From JANMCE01 sp031360915 (lineage in GTDB: Bacteria; Actinomycetota; Acidimicrobiia; Acidimicrobiales; Ilumatobacteraceae): a stretch of DNA of 14,845 nt. Made by a program: the position numbers and the translations under genes. Shown here in pieces: positions 8,121 through 14,845 of this stretch (position 1 is the stretch's first letter; each line of letters begins with the position of its first letter). The notes under the pieces were generated by a model. The model was not told where the DNA came from, searched no databases, and saw only the letters and a program-made list of their open reading frames with translations. The stretch spans positions 1 to 14,845 of the forward strand of contig JANMCE010000298.1 in assembly GCA_031360915.1 (NCBI GenBank), written 5' to 3'.

Positions 8121-8134
8121 TACATTTGTAAGCT

Positions 8135-8197
8135 AACACATACATAGGTGAGGCATGTGTTCGCATACACAGTGAAAGTAAGCGATTGCATACAAAG
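8135..8197. promoter_or_regulatory. Candidate hipBA operator: three 25-bp-spaced CATACANAG repeats plus an inverted repeat
   Basis: CATACATAG, CATACACAG and CATACAAAG begin at 8139, 8164 and 8189, exactly 25 bp apart and in the same orientation. Overlapping the first is an inverted repeat, AACACAT (8135-8141) with ATGTGTT (8155-8161). The stretch is clearly richer in A and T than its surroundings and lies 25-87 bp before the hipB start, where an autoregulatory operator belongs. E. coli HipB uses TATCC-N8-GGATA sites, so these would be a different motif. A -35/-10 pair could not be picked with confidence. The repeats are seen directly; binding by HipB is inferred. Confidence 0.5.
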
Positions 8198-8386
8198 GCG
8201 GTCACCATCGCACCGCGCTCACCAGCCCTCGCGCGCTTGGTGACTGACTGACGACTCAAACAGTAGACAGCGCTGCCGATAGTGAGTACGGTCCCAACGT
8301 TCTATCCACCCACGACCCACAACCGGCGGCTGTCCGGGGAGGTGAGATGGCTGCGAAAGCAGCCCGCAACAACCCGAGGAGAAGCC
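8198..8386. other. Rest of the hipB-decarboxylase intergenic region, with a GNRA hairpin and RBS
   Basis: This gap between divergent genes holds the decarboxylase promoter and leader. A perfect 6-bp hairpin with a GAAA tetraloop (GGCTGC-GAAA-GCAGCC) lies at 8349-8364. A Shine-Dalgarno GAGGAG at 8376-8381 sits five bases before the GTG at 8387. A CGGG at 8335-8338 could pair with CCCG at 8373-8376, next to the Shine-Dalgarno, which would place the hairpin inside a larger fold near the ribosome site. TGAC occurs three times in tandem near 8241. I do not recognise a known riboswitch class, and no convincing promoter boxes were found. Confidence 0.45.
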
Positions 8387-9541
8387 GTGTCCACCACGAC
8401 TGCCGTCCATGCTGTCCCCGCCAAGATCGAAGCATTCCTTCGTGAGCATCAGCCCGCCACCCCCTGCATCGTCGTTGACGTTGACAAGGTGGCCGAGCGC
8501 TACGACACGCTCCATGAAACGTTGCCGACCGGCCGCATCTACTACGCCGTCAAAGCCAACCCGGCTCTGCCGATCCTGCGTCGACTGCTGGCGCTGGGGT
8601 CGTCTTTCGACGTCGCCTCGCCCGCCGAGATCGACGCCTGCCTCGAGGCAGGGGCGTCGGCCGCAGACATTTCCTATGGCAACACCATCAAGAAGCGGGC
8701 CGACGTTGCGTACGCCGCATCGGTAGGGGTACGCCGTTACACCGTTGATTCGCTGGAGGAGTTGCGCAAGGTCGCTGACGTCATCCCCGGCGCATCCATC
8801 TGTGTTCGTCTTCGCCACGAGTGCGCCGGGGCCGACTGGCCGCTGTCGCGCAAGTTCGGCTGCGAGGCTGCTGACGTCGTCACGTTGCTGGTGGAGGCGA
8901 CTCGTTTGGGCATGGAGTGCGGTGTCTCATTTCATGTCGGTTCGCAACAGCGTGATGTCATGGCGTGGGACGACAGCCTGTCGGTGACGGCTGCGGTGTT
9001 CGCCCGCGCTCGCTCGCTCGGCGGGAGACCGTCGTTCGTCAACATCGGAGGCGGCTTCCCCGGCACCTATCGAGAGGATGCGCCTCCGATGTCAGCATAC
9101 GGCGAGGCGATTAACGCAGCGCTCACCGAGCACTTCCCTGAAGGTCTTGCCGAAGTGATGATCGAGCCGGGCCGCTACATGGTGGCCGACGCCGGTGTTA
9201 TGCGCACCGAAGTCGTGCTTGTCTCACGTCGTTCGCCGATGGACACGCAGCGCTGGGTGTACCTCGACTGCGGCAAGTTTCACGGCCTAGCCGAGACCAT
9301 GGACGAAGCCATCCGCTACCGCCTGGTCACCCCGCATGTCGGCACTCCGACCGGACCGGTCGCCATTGCCGGCCCGACGTGCGATTCCGCCGATGTGTTG
9401 TATGAAAAGACCGACTACGAACTGCCCTTGGCGCTGACCGAAGGCGACTTCGTGGACATCTTGTCCACGGGCGCCTACACCACCACCTATTCCAGTGTCG
9501 GCTTCAACGGCTTCCCACCTCTCGCCGAGCACTACGTCTAA
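8387..9541 (+). CDS. PLP-dependent ornithine/lysine-type decarboxylase (fold type III)
   Basis: Enzymes of this group remove the carboxyl group of L-ornithine or L-lysine to give putrescine or cadaverine, the entry to polyamine synthesis, in the cytoplasm as dimers. The 384-residue protein shows the PLP lysine motif YYAVKANP (K56), FDVASPAEID, SFHVGSQ (181-187), the phosphate-binding GGGFPG (221-226), EPGR (260-263) and the active-site GPTCDSADVLYE (329-340), in which Cys and Asp come from the partner subunit. GPTCDS-D is typical of ornithine and lysine decarboxylases rather than diaminopimelate decarboxylase. Ornithine versus lysine cannot be settled by eye. GTG 8387 is chosen for its Shine-Dalgarno GAGGAG; the frame stays open back to GTG 8282, but that extension lacks family similarity. 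The stop lies only 21 bp before the left palindrome of the next cassette. Confidence 0.9.
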   Translation: MSTTTAVHAVPAKIEAFLREHQPATPCIVVDVDKVAERYDTLHETLPTGRIYYAVKANPALPILRRLLALGSSFDVASPAEIDACLEAGASAADISYGNTIKKRADVAYAASVGVRRYTVDSLEELRKVADVIPGASICVRLRHECAGADWPLSRKFGCEAADVVTLLVEATRLGMECGVSFHVGSQQRDVMAWDDSLSVTAAVFARARSLGGRPSFVNIGGGFPGTYREDAPPMSAYGEAINAALTEHFPEGLAEVMIEPGRYMVADAGVMRTEVVLVSRRSPMDTQRWVYLDCGKFHGLAETMDEAIRYRLVTPHVGTPTGPVAIAGPTCDSADVLYEKTDYELPLALTEGDFVDILSTGAYTTTYSSVGFNGFPPLAEHYV

Positions 9542-9564
9542 ACGCCCTGCCACGCTCACCTGGC

Positions 9565-9612
9565 TCTGTTTCCCCGCAGATTGCACCCGTATGAAATCTG
9601 TGGGGAAACAGA
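9565..9612. repeat. Left 48-bp palindrome flanking the DUF559 gene
   Basis: The arms are TCTGTTTCCCCGCAGATTG + CA (9565-9585) and its near-complement ending GGGGAAACAGA (9592-9612), around loop CCCGTA (9586-9591). Of 21 pairs, 19 match, one of the others is G-T, and two further outer pairs (9563-9564 with 9613-9614) extend it. The long stem lacks a following T-run, so it is not a standard Rho-independent terminator, though it could still stop transcripts from the decarboxylase. It lies 21 bp after that gene's TAA and 21 bp before the GTG start at 9634. Confidence 0.9.
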
Positions 9613-9633
9613 GCGTCAACCTTCCGACCGGAT

Positions 9634-10581
9634 GTGCCGACCGCACACTCTCCACGCGTGCATCCAACGCTGAACGAGATGAGAAGGCTCGCGGCCAGAC
9701 AACACGGCATCGTGTCGGTCACCGAGGCCACCGAACTGGGCGCGAACCCGGTTCTCATTCATCGGCTGGTGCGGCGGGGACTCGTCACGCGAATCGGCCG
9801 GAGAAGCCTGACCTTTCCCGGGCAACCCGAGACGTGGCGAATGATGCTTGCGGCGGCCCTGAACGAGGCTGGCGAAGAAGCGGTGATAAGCCATCGCGCT
9901 GCAGCGTGCCTTCATCGCTTCGATGGATTTGGCGAGGGGCCGGTTGAAGTCACTACGGGCCTTGCTCACCGGAATCGCAAGGCAATCGGCATGCTGCACA
10001 CATCCAATGCCATTGCTCTGGCCGATCGGTGCCACGTAGACGGGTTCCCGTGCACAACGCCAGCCCGCACGGTCGTCGACCTAGCCGCAAGCTGCTCGTT
10101 GGCCGAGCTTGAGAACGCAGTCGATTCAGTCATTCGAAACGGCGGCGCATCGGTGGACTTCCTCACCCGAGTTCTTGCTCGTCGGCGCGGTCGGGGGCAC
10201 TACGGCGGTCCCAAGCTTGACACCGTGCTTGTCGACGCCGGAGGTACGAATAAGTTGGAGCGGCGATTTCTTCGGCTCTGCCGACAAGCCCGGTTGCCCC
10301 GCCCCGCCTGTCAGATCGTGCACAAACGGGGGACCCAAACTGTGGCACGTGTCGACTTCGACTTTGCTCCGTCCCGATTGGTGGTCGAAGTGGAAGGTCA
10401 GATCGGGCACGCCAGTCCGCGGCAACGCCAGCGAGATGCCAAGCGTCGCCGAGAATTGCTCGCACTCGGTCGAGTAGTGCTTCCGTTCACTTACGAGGAC
10501 GTGTTTCAACGGCCGGCTCTCGTGCTGGAACAGGTCACCGCAACCTTGGCTCGTAACTCTGTTTCCTCGGAGACTTCATAG
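9634..10581 (+). CDS. AbiEi-like winged-helix protein with C-terminal DUF559 endonuclease-like domain
   Basis: The 315-residue product joins two domains. The N-terminal region (about 16-63, RRLAARQHGIVSVTEATELG, then VLIHRLVRRGLVTRIGRRS) is the winged-helix of the AbiEi antitoxin family, found in many actinobacterial proteins. The C-terminal region (about 205-305, KLERRFLRLCRQARLPRP, then ARVDFDFAPSRLVVEVEG, then RDAKRRRELLALGRVVLPFT) matches DUF559, a PD-(D/E)xK nuclease fold related to Vsr. Its likely metal ligands D241, E252 and E254 are intact. No AbiEii toxin lies next to it, so this is not an ordinary AbiE pair. Start is uncertain: GTG 9634, GTG 9658 or ATG 9679, none with a clear Shine-Dalgarno; the last begins right at the conserved domain. 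The last eight codons and the TAG fall inside the right palindrome. Activity and target are unknown. Confidence 0.82.
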   Translation: MPTAHSPRVHPTLNEMRRLAARQHGIVSVTEATELGANPVLIHRLVRRGLVTRIGRRSLTFPGQPETWRMMLAAALNEAGEEAVISHRAAACLHRFDGFGEGPVEVTTGLAHRNRKAIGMLHTSNAIALADRCHVDGFPCTTPARTVVDLAASCSLAELENAVDSVIRNGGASVDFLTRVLARRRGRGHYGGPKLDTVLVDAGGTNKLERRFLRLCRQARLPRPACQIVHKRGTQTVARVDFDFAPSRLVVEVEGQIGHASPRQRQRDAKRRRELLALGRVVLPFTYEDVFQRPALVLEQVTATLARNSVSSETS

Positions 10582-10605
10582 GGTTGAAATCTCCGAGGAA
10601 ACAGA
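10558..10605. repeat. Right 48-bp palindrome flanking and overlapping the DUF559 gene
   Basis: The arms are TCTGTTTCCTCGGAGACTT + CA (10558-10578) and its near-complement ending GAGGAAACAGA (10585-10605), with loop TAGGGT (10579-10584); 20 of 21 pairs match. Arm and loop lengths equal those of the left copy. Reverse-complemented, its loop region reads ACCCTATGAA against CCCGTATGAA in the left copy. The left arm codes for the end of the DUF559 protein, and the TAG stop is the first three bases of the loop. Confidence 0.9.
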
Positions 10606-10622
10606 CGAGCGAAAACGGGAGA

Positions 10623-10654
10623 GGCCCCGCCGATCGAACTTGATCAGCGGGGCC
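10623..10654 (-). terminator. Hairpin terminator, probably of ahcY, possibly bidirectional
   Basis: GGCCCCGCCGATC (10623-10635) pairs with GATCAGCGGGGCC (10642-10654) around a 6-nt loop, 12 of 13 pairs. On the minus strand it lies 83 nt after the ahcY stop and is followed eight bases later by TTTT. It sits between two gene ends pointing at each other, so it may stop transcription from both sides. Confidence 0.55.
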
Positions 10655-10660
10655 CATTCC

Positions 10661-10736
10661 CATCGAGCGGCTACCGCATTGTCCGAGCGCAGCGAGTCTG
10701 AGAGCAGGGAGCGGTAGCGAGCAAACGAGGCTTGAT
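10661..10736. repeat. Intergenic GAGCG-rich repeat-like segment behind ahcY
   Basis: Between the terminator and the ahcY stop, motifs of the type GAGCG/GCGAG recur (GAGCGCAGCGAG, GGGAGCGGTAGCGAGC). GCTACCGC (10670-10677) can pair with GCGGTAGC (10711-10718) over a 33-nt loop. GCGGTAGC also recurs at 10743-10750 in the ahcY 3' end. Whether this is a genome-wide intergenic repeat cannot be judged from one copy. Confidence 0.35.
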
Positions 10737-12185
<1,449 letters not shown>

Positions 12186-12190
12186 AAGTG

Positions 12191-12197
12191 GTCCTCC
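12191..12197 (-). promoter_or_regulatory. Shine-Dalgarno of ahcY
   Basis: Minus-strand GGAGGAC precedes the ATG at 12185 with good spacing and decides this start over the longer frame beginning at 12212. Confidence 0.75.
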
Positions 12198-12327
12198 AAG
12201 GACACGAAACAACGATGGATCTGAACGCTCGCACGTGAGCGATACAGAGTGGAGTGTTGGATCGTGGGCTGGGGCCCGCAGGCACCTGTCAGTTCAGCCC
12301 TCGACAGCAGCGCAGAGCATACCCGCG
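12198..12327 (-). promoter_or_regulatory. Upstream leader/promoter region of ahcY with two hairpins
   Basis: This is the 3' part of the gap between the Trm112-like gene and ahcY. CGCTC (12226-12230) pairs with GAGCG (12237-12241) around GCACGT. GGGCTG (12266-12271) pairs with CAGCCC (12295-12300), with a shorter GGGC/GCCC option inside. The larger one could end the upstream transcript or belong to an ahcY leader. The layout does not match the SAH or SAM riboswitch cores that I know, so I call no riboswitch. Confidence 0.3.
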
Positions 12328-12564
12328 TTACGCCTGAAACGTCGGCTTGACGCCGTCGGCTGCGACCTTGGCCATGATGCGGTCGTGCTCGGCCTGATCG
12401 ACAATCTTTGACTCTTCAATCAGCAACACGGCGATGCCGTCACGCACCATGTAGCTCCGCTTCTCGCGCGGGTTGTAGAGCACGTTCTCATCGGCCAGAT
12501 AGAGCAGCGGACCGCGATCGCTCGGGCATGCGAGCACTTCAAGGAGAGCAGGGTTCAGCGTCAT
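12328..12564 (-). CDS. Trm112-like / UPF0434 small protein
   Basis: The 78-residue protein has the small Trm112-type fold signature: LLEVLACPSDRGPLLYL at the start, then YMVRDGIAVLLIEES near the middle (compare FPLRDGIPVLL in E. coli YcaR). Trm112 relatives are often zinc proteins that support methyltransferases or sit with sugar-activation genes; the bacterial role is poorly defined. Here the usual CPxC is CPSD and the second cysteine pair is missing, leaving only C13, so zinc binding is unlikely. ATG 12564 follows the manB stop by eight bases with GAGGA inside the gap, so the two form one transcript. Family assignment comes from pattern and length; function is unassigned. Confidence 0.8.
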   Translation of the reverse strand: MTLNPALLEVLACPSDRGPLLYLADENVLYNPREKRSYMVRDGIAVLLIEESKIVDQAEHDRIMAKVAADGVKPTFQA

Positions 12565-12572
12565 GGGGATCC

Positions 12573-13925
12573 TCAGGCGTGGGTGATGAGCGTCAGCAAT
12601 TCTGCGACATGATCGTCGCAGGCCTGACGGCTGTCGGCTTCAAGGTTGAGACGCAGGAGCGGCTCGGTGTTCGATGGGCGCAGGTTAAACCACCACGAGC
12701 CGCAATCAACGGTGAGGCCGTCGAGATGGTCCTGGGGCTTGGTGGCGAACTTCTTGGCGATCATGTCGATGACGGCCAACGGATCGTTCACCACGGTGTT
12801 GATTTCGCCCGAAACTTCGTAGCGTTCGAACGGCTTGCGCAGCTCCGACAGCGGCTGGCTGGCCGCGCACAAGGCCTCCAGCACGAACATGGTGGCGATG
12901 ATGCCCGAGTCGGCCCGATAGTTATCGCGGAAGTAGTAGTGCGCCGAGTGTTCACCACCGAACGCGGCTCCGGTTTCGGCCATGGTCTGCTTGATGTAGC
13001 TGTGACCCACACGGGTACGAACCGGTATACCGCCGTGTTCCTTGATCACCTCGGGCACGGCATGAGAGCAAATGAGGTTGTGCAAAATGGTGCTGCCCGG
13101 CGCCTTGGCCAACACTCCAGCCGCCAACATCGCCGTCGTCGTAGAGCCGGAGAGCCCGCGACCCTTTTCGTCCACCACGAACACGCGGTCAGCGTCGCCG
13201 TCGAAGGCAAGACCGACATCGAAACCGCCCGATACGACACGGCGTTGCAGGTCGCGCTGGTTGGCCGGCTGCAGCGGATCGGCGGGATGGTTGGGGAACG
13301 TGCCATCGAGTTCGCCGTACATAACTTCTAGTTCGAACGGCAGCTTGGCGAACACCGCCGGGACGACCAAGCCGCCCATGCCGTTGGCCGTATCAGCGAC
13401 AACCTTGAGCGGCCGGAACTTGGACACGTCGACGAAGGAGAGCACGTGATCGACAAACTTGCCGAGCAGGTCCAGAGTCGAAACCTTGCCACGATGTGCC
13501 GCCTTGGCCGGGCCTTCGCCCTTCAGGACAAGATCGGCGGTGTCACGAATTTCGGCCAGACCGGAGTCGAGCCCGACGGGCTTGGCGCCAGCCAGACAGG
13601 CCTTGATGCCGTTGTACTGGGCCGGATTGTGCGAGGCGGTGAACATGATGCCAGGCGCATCGAGACTGCCCGATGCGAAGTACAACATGTCGGTGGAGGC
13701 CAGGCCGAGCAACACGACATCGACACCCTGATCCTGGGCACCGTTGGCGAATGCCTCAACCAAGAGCTCACCCGAAGGACGCATGTCGCGGGCGATCAGA
13801 ATGCGGGGCACATCGGCGAATTGGGCGAAGCCAACGCCGATGGCGTAGGCCTTTTCTACATCGAGTTGTTCGGGCACGGTGCCCCGAACGTCGTATGCCT
13901 TGAAGATCTCGGAGAGTTCAGACAT
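12573..13925 (-). CDS. manB: Phosphomannomutase/phosphoglucomutase
   Basis: The enzyme interconverts mannose-6-phosphate and mannose-1-phosphate (often also the glucose forms), supplying GDP-mannose for glycolipids, polysaccharides and glycoproteins. All four active-site loops of the alpha-D-phosphohexomutase family are present in order: TASHNP with the phosphoserine S98, the Mg-binding DGDADR (242-247), the sugar-binding GGEHSAH (323-329) and the phosphate-binding RPSNTEP (416-422). The length, 450 residues, is typical. ATG 13925 gives MSELSEIFKAYDVRG, the usual start; the frame is open to 13979, but that extension overlaps the preceding gene further. The start overlaps the end of the membrane protein gene by 8 bp (ATGTCTGA), so translation is probably coupled. 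A GGCGG 7-8 bases upstream may serve as Shine-Dalgarno. Sugar preference cannot be read by eye. Confidence 0.95.
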   Translation of the reverse strand: MSELSEIFKAYDVRGTVPEQLDVEKAYAIGVGFAQFADVPRILIARDMRPSGELLVEAFANGAQDQGVDVVLLGLASTDMLYFASGSLDAPGIMFTASHNPAQYNGIKACLAGAKPVGLDSGLAEIRDTADLVLKGEGPAKAAHRGKVSTLDLLGKFVDHVLSFVDVSKFRPLKVVADTANGMGGLVVPAVFAKLPFELEVMYGELDGTFPNHPADPLQPANQRDLQRRVVSGGFDVGLAFDGDADRVFVVDEKGRGLSGSTTTAMLAAGVLAKAPGSTILHNLICSHAVPEVIKEHGGIPVRTRVGHSYIKQTMAETGAAFGGEHSAHYYFRDNYRADSGIIATMFVLEALCAASQPLSELRKPFERYEVSGEINTVVNDPLAVIDMIAKKFATKPQDHLDGLTVDCGSWWFNLRPSNTEPLLRLNLEADSRQACDDHVAELLTLITHA

Positions 13926-14845
13926 GGGTGCCGCCAAGATCATCGGGTGCATCATCGAAATTTTCGACGGGGCGCACACTAGGCGGTTGAGGCGCTGGAG
14001 GCAGATGCGACCACAAATCTTTCACGGGCAAAGGAGCTGGCGCAGGGAGCGACCCGTTGGTTTTGACAGGGGGTGCACTCGGCTCGGCGGCTGACCAATC
14101 GTGGGGGGTAAACGGAGCGGCGGCCGGTTGAGTCGGAGCGTCCCACTCTTCGGGCACCACGAAATCATCGTGGTCAGCGCCATGCGTTTCCTGTGCCGGC
14201 ATCAGCATCGGTTCGACGTCGAGCGGCGGGAGCGTAACGGTGCCACGACGCCAGAAGAACAGTGCGCCGCCTATGCCGAGGAAGGTGAGCAGCCACGCCA
14301 CCAGATCCATCGGTGTATAGCCGTAATGAAGACGGACGTGCTTCGCGGTCGGGACGACGACCATAAAGTTGGGGGCAGCACGGTACGGGCCCTTTGCACC
14401 GTCGACCTTCCAGTTCGGGAAGGCACTGACCCGAACCATCACGGGCACGCCGATTTGATCGACATCGAAGTTCAGGGTGTCGTCACCCATCACGACATTG
14501 CTCACCTTGATGGGGGCCAACTCACGTAACTCGGGCTGGGTCTTGGGAGCGACGACCGCGAGACTGGTGTCTTCGTTCGTGTCTTTCTCACTGATGACTT
14601 TGAGATCGACTCGCTGCCAATCAGCCGGGCCGTTCGCGACGGGAACGCCTGCCCAGTCCTGCTGGTGCTGGAACCAACTCGATCCAACTTCCAACCAACG
14701 GTCCCCATCGTTGCCGAGATCGGTGGAAATCTTCCCGGTCAGCGATTCCTTGGACTGTACGACAAGTGGTTGCGTTTGCAACGGTGTGACCAAATCGTTG
14801 CCACTCATGATCTGGTAGATGTGCCACGGACCCGAGGTAGCGACG
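13918..14845 (-). CDS. Large membrane protein, C-terminal part (N-terminus beyond the window)
   Basis: The frame stays open to the right edge (VATSGPWHIYQI precedes the internal Met at 14808), so this is the C-terminal ~308 residues of a longer protein. The visible part has an extracytoplasmic region (GPWHIYQI..., FPNWKVDGAKGPYRAAPNFM, LHYGYTPMDLV) and one transmembrane helix (DLVAWLLTFLGIGGALFFW). A ~100-residue cytoplasmic tail very rich in Pro, Ala and acidic residues ends at GGTHV. The FPNWKVDGA...LHYG pattern resembles the outer domain that follows the multi-pass region in YfhO-like / 6-pyruvoyl-tetrahydropterin synthase-related membrane proteins and polyprenyl-phosphate glycosyltransferases (GT-C type) of Actinomycetota. 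That match is a recollection of pattern, not a confirmed assignment. It overlaps manB, which fits a role in envelope glycan assembly. Confidence 0.72.
   Translation of the reverse strand, partial: VATSGPWHIYQIMSGNDLVTPLQTQPLVVQSKESLTGKISTDLGNDGDRWLEVGSSWFQHQQDWAGVPVANGPADWQRVDLKVISEKDTNEDTSLAVVAPKTQPELRELAPIKVSNVVMGDDTLNFDVDQIGVPVMVRVSAFPNWKVDGAKGPYRAAPNFMVVVPTAKHVRLHYGYTPMDLVAWLLTFLGIGGALFFWRRGTVTLPPLDVEPMLMPAQETHGADHDDFVVPEEWDAPTQPAAAPFTPHDWSAAEPSAPPVKTNGSLPAPAPLPVKDLWSHLPPAPQPPSVRPVENFDDAPDDLGGTHV

Larger units (their letters stand above)
9563..10607. mobile_element. Candidate palindrome-bounded DUF559 cassette
   Basis: About 1.04 kb comprising a left palindrome, one gene and a right palindrome, with little else inside. 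The two palindromes match each other better in inverted than in direct orientation (loop included), as terminal inverted repeats would. There is no transposase, and no target-site duplication could be seen at the outer edges. The unit sits directly behind the decarboxylase stop and in front of the ahcY terminator, a permissive spot between gene ends. Treating it as a mobile or homing-type unit is inference; the alternative is a resident gene flanked by two unrelated-use hairpins. Confidence 0.35.

Noticed and set aside
8282..8386. Longer decarboxylase start at GTG 8282
   Set aside because: No Shine-Dalgarno there, while GTG 8387 has GAGGAG at good spacing and gives the normal family length.
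9565..9612. Left palindrome as an ordinary Rho-independent terminator
   Set aside because: Stem is too long, the T-run is missing, and a near-copy overlaps coding sequence at the other end of the gene; a terminator role may exist but does not explain the pair.
9591..9640. ATG inside the left palindrome as start of the DUF559 protein
   Set aside because: It is in a different reading frame (43 bases from 9634, not a multiple of three).

Overview
The window is GC-rich and densely coded. It looks like a chromosomal segment from an Actinomycetota bacterium. The clues are the comF-secA-prfB block, a phosphomannomutase / Trm112-like / S-adenosylhomocysteinase block, an RF2 gene without the frameshift site, and a stand-alone AbiEi-like/DUF559 gene. 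Acidimicrobiia is my best guess for the class, but that is inference only.

Layout. Positions 1-5268 are all on the minus strand. In transcription order they hold an ECF sigma factor, a single-pass membrane protein overlapping it by 4 bp (probable anti-sigma), a ComF-type phosphoribosyltransferase, SecA, and the first ~193 codons of release factor 2 (prfB, running off the left edge). A divergent FAD-dependent amine/amino-acid oxidase (5353-6546, +) follows and shares its stop codon bases with the convergent hipA. The hipB-hipA toxin-antitoxin operon (6543-8110, -) has a strong Shine-Dalgarno and an AT-richer upstream region with three CATACANAG repeats spaced exactly 25 bp apart. A fold-type III PLP decarboxylase of the ornithine/lysine type (8387-9541, +) follows, with a small GNRA hairpin in its leader.

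The most unusual part is 9563-10607. A single gene for a winged-helix (AbiEi-like) plus DUF559 endonuclease-like protein is bracketed by two related ~48-bp palindromes (21-bp arms, 6-nt loops). The two copies differ by compensatory base changes. The right-hand palindrome supplies the gene's last codons and its stop. I read this as a candidate palindrome-bounded mobile or selfish cassette inserted immediately behind the decarboxylase gene.

Positions 10737-14845 are again minus strand. They hold a multi-gene block with overlaps or short gaps: the C-terminal part of a large membrane protein (running off the right edge), phosphomannomutase/phosphoglucomutase, a Trm112-like small protein that has lost most zinc cysteines, and, after a 142-bp gap, S-adenosylhomocysteinase with a hairpin terminator behind it.

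Functionally, the window combines protein export and translation termination (secA, prfB), sugar-nucleotide supply for the envelope (manB), the methyl cycle (ahcY), polyamine or diamine synthesis (decarboxylase), one surface-linked sigma regulon, and two accessory modules (hipBA and the DUF559 cassette). I saw no tRNA, rRNA or CRISPR array, and no gene-free stretch over 300 bp. The longest, 8111-8386, is described below.
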